A DNA stretch of 47,540 nucleotides from Bacteroidota bacterium (GCA_023432805.1 JAEYUG010000113.1:1-47540); one strand, 5' to 3'. Shown: positions 19,442-27,432, counted from the stretch's first letter. The notes: a model not told the origin generated them from the sequence alone. A program made the numbers and translations.

Positions 19442-19445
19442 CGGC

Positions 19446-19475
19446 TTGTCCCGCCGCACCGGTTCGGATATATTC
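19446..19475 (+). promoter_or_regulatory. Promoter candidate with overlapping operator-like inverted repeat
   Basis: TTGTCC (19446-19451) and TATATT (19469-19474) are 17 bases apart, the ideal spacing for a housekeeping sigma factor, and sit 35 bases before the ATG at 19510. The perfect inverted repeat GTTCGGAT-8-ATCCGAAC (19462-19485) covers the -10 box, as a repressor site or an early transcript hairpin would. Confidence 0.5.
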
Positions 19476-19509
19476 CCATCCGAACGAGCAGTTCCCCATA
19501 GACGAACCC

Positions 19510-20199
19510 ATGAAGCGCATTCGATTCAGCATCCCTCTCCTCGCCGTCCTCATGCTTGTCGGAACAATACAGCTCCGTGCACAGGACGACGGCCGCATCA
19601 TCTTCACCGACCCCAAGTCGAAGGACGAGCAGCTTCGAGGGACCACGGATCTCGAGCCGCGGCCTCAGTCATGGGGCATGGATCTGATGATCGGAAATGA
19701 TGGGTTCGGGATAGGGACATTCTATGGTGTGACCGTCGACGACACGTACACATTCAGCGCGACACTCAGCCTGTCGGAGATCAAGGACAACCGCCAGATC
19801 GATTACTACAACTACTGGGGGGACTCCTATTCCGTGAACAAGCTGAATCGGGTGTTCCGCGTGCCGCTGTTCTTCGGCGTGCAGTATCGCTTGTTCAAGG
19901 ATGACATCGTCGACAACTTCCGTCCCTTCATCAACGGTGGTCTTGGTCCCGTGCTGCTGTACATCACAAGTGCCAGGCGCGAATTCTTTTCGAGTCTGAG
20001 TCATGGTGCAGCACGGTACACCTTTGGCGGATATGTCGGCGCGGGCGCGCAGTTCGGCTTCGACCGTACGAGCGTTCTCGGGCTGATGGCGCGCTACTAC
20101 ATCGTACCGCTCCCCGCCGGTGTCCAGAGTGTGGCCGAAGGTCCCTTGCCCAACGGCAACGGTTTTTTCATCTCCGTGCATTTCGGCTTCACGTTTTAA
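19510..20199 (+). CDS. Small outer-membrane beta-barrel protein
   Basis: 229 residues from ATG 19510, chosen because it begins the signal peptide (KRIRFSIPLLAVLMLVG...LRA-QD). The mature chain has alternating hydrophobic strands with aromatic girdles and Gly turns (GTFYGVTVDDTYTFSATLSL, VPLFFGVQYRLFKDD, FGGYVGAGAQFGFDRTS) and ends in SVHFGFTF, a terminal aromatic strand typical of substrates of the outer-membrane insertion machinery. The family cannot be named. It has its own promoter candidate and a strong terminator, so it is probably a single-gene unit. Confidence 0.85.
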   Translation: MKRIRFSIPLLAVLMLVGTIQLRAQDDGRIIFTDPKSKDEQLRGTTDLEPRPQSWGMDLMIGNDGFGIGTFYGVTVDDTYTFSATLSLSEIKDNRQIDYYNYWGDSYSVNKLNRVFRVPLFFGVQYRLFKDDIVDNFRPFINGGLGPVLLYITSARREFFSSLSHGAARYTFGGYVGAGAQFGFDRTSVLGLMARYYIVPLPAGVQSVAEGPLPNGNGFFISVHFGFTF

Positions 20200-20220
20200 G
20201 GCTCCCACCCCTGAGAATCG

Positions 20221-20244
20221 ACCCGCCAAACGGCGGGTTTTTTT
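20221..20244 (+). terminator. Rho-independent terminator after the small barrel gene
   Basis: ACCCGCC-AAAC-GGCGGGT with a run of seven T. It starts 22 bases after the stop codon. Confidence 0.93.
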
Positions 20245-20391
20245 GTCGCCTGCCGATGCGGGGATCGGGGGCTTCCCCCGGAAATTGAGGAAAAAGCAGT
20301 CATTCGCGGCATTTTCACCTTCATGCTGAACGAGGACTTCCCTCGGCATCATTCTTGAATCCAGTAGAATGGAATCCACCAGCACGTTGAC

Positions 20392-20781
20392 ATGACCGAC
20401 ATCCTCATCCTGGCAGAGCGCAACATCGGCAAGTTGATCCGGAAGTATCTGGATCGCGAGCCGCTGCATGTGGTTCATGCCGAGGACATGCAGGAGCTCG
20501 ATGCGGTCACTTCCGGGGTGATGCCTGGAATCGTGGTGGTCGACCAGTCGCATGTAGGCGAGGGGCTCACGGACGTGATGGCAGCGTTGGCAACGCGGTT
20601 CACTGCCGTGCGGTTCATCGTGCTCTGCTCGATGGAGCAGACAGAGTACTGCGAAGACCTGCAGCGGAGCTTCCCCGGCACTTCTGTGACCCGTCTTTTC
20701 AAGCCGATCAAACTTTCCGCGCTCTCGTCGCTGATCCGGGACACGGAGGCGAATACTCATGCATCTGAAATGAAGGATTGA
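20392..20781 (+). CDS. Stand-alone receiver-like domain protein
   Basis: 129 residues, the size of one CheY-like domain with nothing attached. Asp51 at the end of strand 3 (GIVVVDQS) fits the phosphoacceptor, Ser80 the switch Ser/Thr (IVLCSM), and Lys104 in LFKPIK the conserved lysine. The acidic pair that binds Mg2+ at the end of strand 1 is altered: ILILAER has Ala8-Glu9 in place of Asp-Asp, so phosphorylation may be weak or lost. No output domain. A soluble kinase gene lies 3 kb away on the other strand; a link is only a guess. Confidence 0.8.
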   Translation: MTDILILAERNIGKLIRKYLDREPLHVVHAEDMQELDAVTSGVMPGIVVVDQSHVGEGLTDVMAALATRFTAVRFIVLCSMEQTEYCEDLQRSFPGTSVTRLFKPIKLSALSSLIRDTEANTHASEMKD

Positions 20782-21101
20782 TTTTGCATGAGAAACATAT
20801 TAGATTGGAAGTATCTGTAAATCCCATCTCAGTTGTACAGACCCACCTGCGTTGACACAGGGGGTTTTCGTTCCTCTCGCATGATCCATTACGTGGACAC
20901 TGCCTCGCGAAAACCTTCTATTCAACATCCCCTGTTGAATAGGTATCTTACTAGCACACCTTTATGAGGCTCAACCTCTAGCCGTCGCAAGCAGACCCCC
21001 CTTGCGACGGTCCTTTTTTTACCACAGTGCAAGGAAATCGACGTTCTTGCACGTATATTGGGTGAGCCACGAGAACGTAGCGTTTCATCCAACAGGATAC
21101 C
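20782..21101 (+). other. 320-base leader region of rho with serial hairpins
   Basis: No gene seen. The region holds a weak terminator-like hairpin (20842-20868, CCTG/CAGG plus CCC/GGG, then TTTT) that may end the receiver gene. It also has a perfect 10-pair hairpin at 20918-20942 (CTATTCAACA-TCCCC-TGTTGAATAG), a small GAGG-CTCAA-CCTC hairpin near 20966-20978, and a strong terminator at 20982-21020. TATATTG at 21054-21060 may be part of a promoter for rho downstream of the terminator. A small RNA or an attenuated rho leader are both possible. Confidence 0.5.
20982..21020 (+). terminator. Rho-independent-type terminator 82 bases upstream of rho
   Basis: CCGTCGCAAG-9-CTTGCGACGG gives a perfect 10-pair stem followed by TCC and seven T. 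It is far (200 bases) from the previous stop codon, which suggests it ends a leader or small transcript, not the receiver mRNA itself. Confidence 0.85.
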
Positions 21102-22340
21102 ATGCACGAAACGGAATTCAGTGGCGTACTTGAACTCGATCACAAGGGATTCGGATTCACTCGAACAATCTCGCGCGAATACCACGTATCGCCGGATGAT
21201 GTCTACATCCCCACGGGATTCATCACCAAATACGGTCTTCGCGAAGGTTGTCTGATTTCAGGTATCGCCACCCAGAAGGGGCGTCAACGGCAGGTTGAAC
21301 ACATCGATGATGTCAACGGCCTTCCTCCCGATCAGTATGTTGACGTCTTGGAACTTACACGACAGACTGCAATCGCACCCGAAGAGCGCATCGTGCTCGA
21401 AGGACGCGATGTGCTCACCCGCATCATCGATCTGATCTGTCCGATCGGGCGGGGGCAGCGCGCGCTGATTGTCTCGCCTCCCCGGTCGGGAAAAACCATT
21501 ATGATGCAGCGCATCGCGGAGTCCATCGTCCGGAATTACAAGGATCTGGAGCTGCTGCTGCTGTTGATCGACGAACGTCCCGAAGAAGTCACGGAGATGG
21601 AACGCGCGGTCAACGCCCGCGTGTTCGCCAGCAGCAACGACAGGGATTTCCGTTCGCACGCCCGCATTGCGCGTCTGACGCTCGAGTACGCGAAGCGCCA
21701 GGCGGAAGTCGGGCGCGACGTGGTGATCCTCCTCGATTCGCTCACGCGACTGGGACGTGCCTTCAACGCAGGCACGAAGGGTAGCGGGCGTATCATGTCG
21801 GGCGGCATCGACGCACGCGCACTCGAGATTCCCAAGAAGATCTTCGGCGCCTCGCGCAACATCGAACACGGGGGCTCCCTCACCATCATCGCGTCGATTC
21901 TCGTCGACACGGGTTCACGCATGGATGAACTGATCTTCCAGGAATTCAAGGGCACGGGCAACTGCGAGATCGTGCTCGACCGCGATCTTGCCGATCAGCG
22001 CATCTTCCCTGCGATCAACATCCAGCTCAGCGGCACCCGGCGCGAAGAACTCCTGCTCGGTGACGACACCGAAAAGCACTTCAAGCTGCGTCGCGCGCTC
22101 CTCGAGGGATCGAATCGTGAGGCGATGCAGGGATTGCTCGAGCTGTGTAAACGCCATCGCACGAACCGCGACGTGCTCAACACGATCGATTCGATGTTCG
22201 CCGACGGGGTCACGACGCTTCCCGGCCGAATGTCCGGTCGACGAGTCACGCAGGACAAGGACACCGAGCGCATCACGCCACGCGGCAATCCGAAAACCGA
22301 ACGCACGACGCTGCGTCCCGGCAGATCCGGAAAACGATAA
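21102..22340 (+). CDS. rho: Transcription termination factor Rho, no N-terminal helical domain
   Basis: 412 residues. Rho is a hexameric RNA-dependent ATPase that ends transcription. The protein begins directly with the primary RNA-binding cold-shock-like fold (FSGVLELDHKGFGFTR, DDVYIPTGFITKYGLREGD-like), corresponding to residue ~49 of E. coli Rho, so the small helical Rho_N domain is absent. An in-frame TAG at 21078-21080 excludes a longer start. Walker A in PIGRGQRALIVSPPRSGKT (ending near 132), Walker B in LLLLLIDERPEEVTEM, GSGRIMSGGIDARAL (secondary RNA site) and EFKGTGNCEIVLDR are intact. A basic ~35-residue tail (RRVTQDKDTERITPRG ... RPGRSGKR) extends the C-terminus. AGGA lies 6 bases before ATG. 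Confidence 0.97.
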   Translation: MHETEFSGVLELDHKGFGFTRTISREYHVSPDDVYIPTGFITKYGLREGCLISGIATQKGRQRQVEHIDDVNGLPPDQYVDVLELTRQTAIAPEERIVLEGRDVLTRIIDLICPIGRGQRALIVSPPRSGKTIMMQRIAESIVRNYKDLELLLLLIDERPEEVTEMERAVNARVFASSNDRDFRSHARIARLTLEYAKRQAEVGRDVVILLDSLTRLGRAFNAGTKGSGRIMSGGIDARALEIPKKIFGASRNIEHGGSLTIIASILVDTGSRMDELIFQEFKGTGNCEIVLDRDLADQRIFPAINIQLSGTRREELLLGDDTEKHFKLRRALLEGSNREAMQGLLELCKRHRTNRDVLNTIDSMFADGVTTLPGRMSGRRVTQDKDTERITPRGNPKTERTTLRPGRSGKR

Positions 22341-22345
22341 CCTGC

Positions 22346-22396
22346 GAGCTGACTCCTGAGAGCTGACACCTGCGGCGCGCGCCGGACGGTGTCAGC
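22346..22396. terminator. Tandem repeat and hairpin between convergent rho and response regulator
   Basis: Two 14-base units, GAGCTGACTCCTGA and GAGCTGACACCTGC, stand in tandem at 22346-22373. The second overlaps the left arm of the inverted repeat GCTGACACC (22362-22370) / GGTGTCAGC (22388-22396), with a GC-rich inner palindrome (GGCGCGCGCC). The right arm includes the regulator's stop codon. It lies where a bidirectional terminator is expected but has no T-run. Confidence 0.45.
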
Positions 22397-23786
22397 CTGC
22401 GTCTTCCCCTTCAAGCATTCTGTAGACCGTGGTGCGGCTGATGTTCAGACGCTGTGCCACTTCCGATATGTTGCCGTCGCACAGCTCGAACGCCTTGCGG
22501 ATGATGCTCTTCTTGAAGACTTCGAAGGGAAGGAGGTCGTTCGGCGAACTCAGATTGAAGATGCCACCTTCTGCGCTTGACGCCTGGATCCCCCGTTCCG
22601 CAATATTCTGCGGAAGCTGATCGATCGAGATTACCGGGTCGTCGGTCAGAATGATTGCCCGATCGATCACACTTTGCAGTTCTCGGACATTCCCGGGCCA
22701 GGGATACTGCGTCAGTGCCACCATGGCCTCCTTTGACAAGCCGCGAATGTCCTTGGCCCGGCGGTCGACCGACCGCTCGAGGAAGTACTCGGCGAGGAGG
22801 ATGATATCGTCCTTGCGCTCACGCAATGGAGGGATGGCGATGGGGAAGGTCGCAATGCGGTAGTAAAGGTCTTCGCGGAACTTGCCCTCGCGCACCATGT
22901 GCTGAAGATCACTGTTGGTGGCAGAGACGATGCGTACGTCGACATGCACGGCCTTGATGCCACCAACGCGCGTGAATTCGCGCTGCTGGATTGCGCGGAG
23001 CACCTTGGCCTGCAACTGGAATTCCATCGTTCCGATTTCATCGAGGAACAGCGTGCCGCCGTCGGCTGCCTCGAATTTGCCGATCTTCATTTGATCCGCA
23101 CCGGTGAAGGATCCCTTCTCGTGACCGAACAATTCGCTTTCGAGGAGCTCGGAGGGGATGGCCGCGCAGTTGACAACGACGAAGGGCCTGTCTCGCCGGT
23201 TGCTCAGTTCATGGAGTGCATTGGCGATCAGATCCTTGCCTGTTCCGCTCTCGCCCTGGATAAGGACCGAGACGTGCGAGTTGGCGGACTTGCTGACTAG
23301 CTCGAACACGCGTTTCATCTTCGGATCGATCGACACGATGTTGGCGAACACCGTTCCCTCGCGCAGACGACGCTGCGTTTCACTGAGTTCCATCGCCAGA
23401 CGGAACTGCTTGATGCCGTTGCGGATCACCACCTCAAGCCGCTCGCGGTCGACAGGCTTGGTCAGGTAGTCGTATGCTCCGATGTGAATGGCATCGATGG
23501 CCACCTGCACGCTGCCCTGCGCGGAAAGCATGACGACCGGGATGTGCGGGTACTCCGACTTGATCCTGCGCAGCACGGCAATACCATCGATCTCAGGCAT
23601 CATGATGTCGAGGATCACGAGACATGGCTCGATCGACATGCTGTCGAGGCAGTCGCGTGGATTGAGGAATTCGCGTACGGGAAGCTTCCAGAGCTTCTCG
23701 ATCCACATGCGAAGCAGCGCCAGATTCTGGCGCTCATCGTCAACGATGAAGATGGGGTGTTCCTGCAGATCGAGTGCTGCTTCCAT
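22392..23786 (-). CDS. NtrC-family sigma-54-dependent response regulator
   Basis: 464 residues. Receiver domain 10-125 with IVDDE (Asp16, Asp17), phosphoacceptor Asp60 in VILDIMMPEIDG, Ser88 and Lys110. AAA+ domain ~145-385: Walker A GESGTGKD (178-185), GSFTGA loop (225-230, Ala to Ser compared with the common GAFTGA), Walker B GGTLFLDEIG, and REDLYYRIATFPIAIPPLRER. The C-terminal Fis-type helix-turn-helix ends in AQRLNISRTTVYRMLE. It should activate RNA polymerase carrying sigma-54 at distant enhancers. The kinase gene ends 36 bases upstream, so the pair is a two-component operon. No sigma-54 promoter (TGGCAC-5-TTGC) was spotted in the intergenic regions. Confidence 0.95.
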   Translation of the reverse strand: MEAALDLQEHPIFIVDDERQNLALLRMWIEKLWKLPVREFLNPRDCLDSMSIEPCLVILDIMMPEIDGIAVLRRIKSEYPHIPVVMLSAQGSVQVAIDAIHIGAYDYLTKPVDRERLEVVIRNGIKQFRLAMELSETQRRLREGTVFANIVSIDPKMKRVFELVSKSANSHVSVLIQGESGTGKDLIANALHELSNRRDRPFVVVNCAAIPSELLESELFGHEKGSFTGADQMKIGKFEAADGGTLFLDEIGTMEFQLQAKVLRAIQQREFTRVGGIKAVHVDVRIVSATNSDLQHMVREGKFREDLYYRIATFPIAIPPLRERKDDIILLAEYFLERSVDRRAKDIRGLSKEAMVALTQYPWPGNVRELQSVIDRAIILTDDPVISIDQLPQNIAERGIQASSAEGGIFNLSSPNDLLPFEVFKKSIIRKAFELCDGNISEVAQRLNISRTTVYRMLEGEDAG

Positions 23787-23822
23787 GCGGATCGGTCCGG
23801 GTCTTGAACGAGATGAACGACG

Positions 23823-25178
23823 TTACGGATGCGAGCGCGGAAGCACGACGGTCATCGCAGTACCTTCACCCACCTTGCTGTCAGCTGTTATGAATCCGTG
23901 ATGCAAATCTACGATGTCCCGAGCGATGCTCAAACCGAGTCCGGCGCCCGCAGCGCTGGAAGGAAGAGAGGCGTAATGCAGAAATGGCTCGAAGACCCTG
24001 TCGAGGCGTTCTGCTGGGATCCCCGTCCCGTTGTCAGTCACGCTGAGAATGGTATTCCCCTGATCCGCAGACAGAGTGACGCTCACCCAGCCGCCTGCGG
24101 GGATTGTCGACATCGCGGACTCGACGAGATTGACGATGAGTTGCCTGAGCAGCGCCTCGTCCGCCATCAGAATGATCGGTTCCGATGGTGCCTGGATGAA
24201 CAGCTCGACCGATCCGCGATCCGTTGTTGCACGCAGCATCGGATCGAGATCGTGCAGTAGCGCCGTCATGTCGAGCCGCTGCATCCGCAGTGGATAGTTG
24301 CGCGATTGCAGACGCGATGCATACATCATTTCCGAGACGAGTTTCTCGAGCCGCACCGACTGCTCATAGATATGCTGCAGGCAGGTGCGTCTGATTTCCT
24401 GATCCTGTTCGAGTTCCTCGTTCTCGAGTAGCGTCGCAGAGAAGCCGAGCAGCGTGTAGAGGGGTGTCTGGAACTGATGCGCAAATGAGGAAAAGAGCTG
24501 TCCCTTCCATTCCTTGAGTTCGACGAGCTCGTCGGCCATGCTCGAACGCATGACATTGATCTCCAGCAACTCGTCCTGCATCCGTTCGGAATGTCTGTCA
24601 TGCGAACCTGCACCGAGGATGCCGCCGAGAAGGGCCCCGGCGGAGCGGAGGAAGTCGCGCGCGTGATCATCGAAGGGTACGGCGTCCTGGAAGTACTCCA
24701 CGGCGAGGAAGCCCCAGGCTGCGCCGGCAACGGGCACGGAGCCGAGCGCTGCCGTGCTGCACCCGCGCAGCGCGAAGAAGAGGTGTTCGGGCTCGGGAAC
24801 TGTCGCAGCTGTGCCAACCAGAAGCGCCCCGGTCGCGCATTCTCTCCGCCAGCGGACGAGCCCGGCATCCTCGAGGGGGAGATTGCTGAGCCTGGCGCCG
24901 TTGCGCGAAGAGAGGCTGCTCTCGCTGCACCACTCCGCTGTGGGAACGATGAGGATGGTCGCATCCGTATCATGAAACTCGAACAGCGCAGTGCGCCCGG
25001 CACGCAGCGCCCGTCCGATTGTCGTGAGCGCAAGGTCGATGCGTTCACTGACCGATGCCGGATGCAGCTGCAGGTGCGCGAGCTCCGCGAGGGCGTGGAA
25101 CAGATCGCCGGCATTGCCGGTGGATCGTCCGAGTGCCGGGCGGCTGCCTATGTTTCGTGTGCGGAGTGCTTCGTCCAT
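23823..25178 (-). CDS. Soluble GAF-domain histidine kinase
   Basis: 451 residues, no signal peptide or membrane segment. Residues ~22-190 read as a GAF domain (LDLALTTIGRALRAGRTALFEF, GSVPVAGAAWGFLAVEYF). A helical linker with SSMADELVELKEWKGQ leads to the HisKA H-box FAHQFQTPLYTLLGF, phosphoacceptor His234 (HQFQTP in place of the common HELRTP). HATPase_c: N-box LIVNLVESAM, G1 VTDNGTGIP, G2 GAGLGLSIA. It should autophosphorylate and pass phosphate to Asp60 of the downstream regulator. The signal is unknown; the GAF domain suggests a small cytosolic ligand or redox cue. Confidence 0.93.
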   Translation of the reverse strand: MDEALRTRNIGSRPALGRSTGNAGDLFHALAELAHLQLHPASVSERIDLALTTIGRALRAGRTALFEFHDTDATILIVPTAEWCSESSLSSRNGARLSNLPLEDAGLVRWRRECATGALLVGTAATVPEPEHLFFALRGCSTAALGSVPVAGAAWGFLAVEYFQDAVPFDDHARDFLRSAGALLGGILGAGSHDRHSERMQDELLEINVMRSSMADELVELKEWKGQLFSSFAHQFQTPLYTLLGFSATLLENEELEQDQEIRRTCLQHIYEQSVRLEKLVSEMMYASRLQSRNYPLRMQRLDMTALLHDLDPMLRATTDRGSVELFIQAPSEPIILMADEALLRQLIVNLVESAMSTIPAGGWVSVTLSADQGNTILSVTDNGTGIPAERLDRVFEPFLHYASLPSSAAGAGLGLSIARDIVDLHHGFITADSKVGEGTAMTVVLPRSHP

Positions 25179-25403
25179 GTCTCGGGGGATGCGTGACGAC
25201 AGGGCGCGTCGTCATGAGGTCTTCGGTCGCGGCAACCGATAGGCTGCCGCATCGAAAATGAACACGACAAAAAGCGTACCCCTTGGTTCACGTCGCGCAA
25301 TCCTTTGCCCTGCAACGGATTGCAACTATTGCGCTTCCAGTGCTGCTGTCCACTCCCTGAACAGTATTGGAGGGTTTGTGCCCATCTGAGACAGCAAAAA
25401 CGA

Positions 25404-25435
25404 CAAAAAAATGCCCTCTCCGAAGCGGAGAGGGC
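25404..25435 (-). terminator. Rho-independent terminator of the first helical lipoprotein gene
   Basis: On the minus strand GCCCTCTCC-GCTTC-GGAGAGGGC forms a 9-pair stem followed by ATTTTTTT. It begins 26 bases past the stop. Confidence 0.93.
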
Positions 25436-25460
25436 ACCATGAAAAGGGTGGAGGCCGGAA

Positions 25461-26327
25461 TCAGCCGCGGCCACCGGGACCGATCTTCCCGCGGGTCAGA
25501 CGGATCCACTTTGCGTAGAGCTCGTCGCCGAGCAAGGTCTTCAGCTCTCCCTGCTGCTCTTCGATGAGTGCCTTGAGCGCTGCACGGAATCCCTCGGGAT
25601 CACCTGCATACTCGGCGCGAAGTGCGGCAAGAGCAGCCTGATGCGTCGTGAGCAGCGTTTTCAGCGCTTCGGCCTTCGTCGCGTCGAGACCGAGCAGACG
25701 CGTCATCTGCAGCACCTGACGATCGATGCGGAGTTCATCCATCTTCTTGCGGAGTTCCTCGCGCTGACGCTCGAGTTCGGCCTTCAGCTCTTCGGTCTTC
25801 GTCACTGCTGTGGAACCCATAAGACCGTTGATCTCCTCCATCAACAGACCATGGAGTCTTTCCAGTTCAGCCTTGAGCGCCTCGGGATCTCCGGCCAGAC
25901 TCTTGAGTGCGGCGAGGCGTGCCTCATAGTTCGCAGCAATCGCAGCCTTGATCTTATCCTTGGTTTCCTGGCTCATGTCGGGATTGGCCTTCATGGCGAG
26001 CTGGAACCACATGATGGCCGCCATGTCGATGCCGCGGCGGCGATCGATCTTGCCACGCTCATCGGTGACGCCGTTGGGACTGATGACACCGTCGATCAAT
26101 CCGACCTGACGGGGATTCAGGACGATGCTCAGATCTTCTTCGAGGTAGAACATCTCGTCGACCACCGACATCTGCTCCATGGTCAGGTTCAGATCACCGG
26201 CCATCTTCTTGACCATCTCGACGGTCGAGCCGTTCGATGAGACCGGATTGGTGACGCTGCTCTGCTGGTCACAGGCCGAAATGACCAGTGCGACAAGCAG
26301 GAGCGCCGACAACATGAGTTTCTGCAT
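25461..26327 (-). CDS. Helical lipoprotein, paralogue of the upstream neighbour
   Basis: 288 residues from 26327, where AAGGAGGA sits 4-5 bases before the ATG, one of the best ribosome-binding sites in the window. The lipobox ISAC puts the lipidated Cys at 19. The mature protein is almost all helix: EQMSVVDEMFYLEEDLSIVLNPRQ, IDRRRGIDMAAIMWFQLAMKANPDM, heptad-rich Glu/Lys/Leu stretches at ~150-215, and a C-terminal LLTTHQAALAALRAEYAGDP ... QGELKTLLGDELYAKW. The last two helices recall Spy/CpxP-type periplasmic chaperones (LTxxQ style) but without a clear LTxxQ; this is inference. The protein ends KIGPGGRG. Paralogous to 26505-27356 along its whole length, and transcribed with its own terminator. 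Confidence 0.88.
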   Translation of the reverse strand: MQKLMLSALLLVALVISACDQQSSVTNPVSSNGSTVEMVKKMAGDLNLTMEQMSVVDEMFYLEEDLSIVLNPRQVGLIDGVISPNGVTDERGKIDRRRGIDMAAIMWFQLAMKANPDMSQETKDKIKAAIAANYEARLAALKSLAGDPEALKAELERLHGLLMEEINGLMGSTAVTKTEELKAELERQREELRKKMDELRIDRQVLQMTRLLGLDATKAEALKTLLTTHQAALAALRAEYAGDPEGFRAALKALIEEQQGELKTLLGDELYAKWIRLTRGKIGPGGRG

Positions 26328-26449
26328 GATTCCTCCTTCAAGGAATGGTGAACATTGAATGGTGCATTTCGGATTCTTGGGGATATGACACCTGCGCTCT
26401 GCGGAAAGTTTCATCATGGATCACAGATATCGTCGCACTGCCATCCAAC

Positions 26450-26475
26450 AAAAAGCCCTCCTTTCGGAGGGCTTT
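26450..26475 (-). terminator. Rho-independent terminator of the second helical lipoprotein gene
   Basis: On the minus strand AAAGCCCTCC-GAAA-GGAGGGCTTT continues into TTG. It has the same stem theme (GCCCTC/GAGGGC) as the terminator of the paralogue. Confidence 0.92.
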
Positions 26476-26504
26476 GAAGATCATGCGATGAACACGCGAG
26501 GTGC

Positions 26505-27356
26505 TCAGCCACGCGTGCCGATGAGACCCGTCCGGTAGCGCACCCACTTCGCGTACAGTTCGCGTCCGAGAAGCTTCATCAGCTGCTCTTCGTGCGCCTT
26601 CTGCATCAGCTGCAGGGCCTGGCGGTATGCTTCGGGGTTGCTTGCTGCGCGCAGCCTGAGTGCCTCGAGTTCGGCCTGCTGCGTCGTGAGAAGACGATGC
26701 AGTGCAGCTGCAGTTTCCCGGTCCAATCCGAGCACCTTGGTCATCTCCATCACCTGACGCGTGATGCGTTCGGCGGCCAGTTTCTCACGCAGGTCCCTGC
26801 GCTCTGCCTCCAGACGCTCCTTGAGCGCCTGGGTGTTCGCGACGGCCTTCTCGCCGAGTGCCTTGTTGATGAGTGCCATCAACTCGCGATGCAGTTTCTC
26901 GAGCGCTGCGAGCTTTGCCTCGGGAGTGAGATCCGAAGCGAGAACGCGCAGGCGCTGCTCGTAGTTGGCCGCAACGGCTGAGCGCAGACGTGCGAAGATC
27001 GCGGGATCCATGTCCGGATTGGCGCGCATGGCAAGCTGCAGCCAAAGAATGGCTTCCATGTCGAGCGCGCGGCGACGATCGATCGTGCTGCGCAGATCCG
27101 TCGTCCCCATGGGATTGATCACCGATTCCATCATGCCGAGCTGCGATGCGTTCAGCACCTCACCGAGATCCTGCTCCAGGTAGAACATGTCGCCGACCAC
27201 CGAGATCTGATCGGTCGTCAGCTGCAGATCTGTGACAAGGGCATGCATCGGATGTACATCCGTGGGTGCGGGCGACGTCACGCTGCTCTGCGTGTCGCAG
27301 GCTGAGAGGACGAGTGCCACCGCGACCAGCGAGGCAAGGACGAGCTTGTTCATCAT
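26505..27356 (-). CDS. Helical lipoprotein, paralogue of the downstream neighbour
   Basis: 283 residues from 27356 (MMNKLVLASL...), with AGGAG 5 bases upstream; the second ATG at 27353 is equally possible. Lipobox LSAC with Cys20. Mature domain order follows the paralogue: TTDQISVVGDMFYLEQDLGEV, INPMGTTDLRSTIDRRRALDM, AILWLQLAMRANPDMDP, a central charged coiled segment (LKERLEAERRDLREKLAAER), and a C-terminal LLTTQQAELEALRLRAASNPE ... LMKLLGRELYAKWVRYRTG. LTTQQ is closer to the LTxxQ motif of Spy-like proteins than in its sister. No enzymatic motif. A periplasmic or outer-membrane-anchored chaperone or stress role is an inference. Gene duplication in tandem is clear. Confidence 0.88.
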   Translation of the reverse strand: MMNKLVLASLVAVALVLSACDTQSSVTSPAPTDVHPMHALVTDLQLTTDQISVVGDMFYLEQDLGEVLNASQLGMMESVINPMGTTDLRSTIDRRRALDMEAILWLQLAMRANPDMDPAIFARLRSAVAANYEQRLRVLASDLTPEAKLAALEKLHRELMALINKALGEKAVANTQALKERLEAERRDLREKLAAERITRQVMEMTKVLGLDRETAAALHRLLTTQQAELEALRLRAASNPEAYRQALQLMQKAHEEQLMKLLGRELYAKWVRYRTGLIGTRG

Positions 27357-27432
27357 GAGGACTCCTGAAGATGGAAGAAAAAACGCGTGTGCGAAGGTAA
27401 GTAGAAATGACACATGATGGGATGGATATGTT

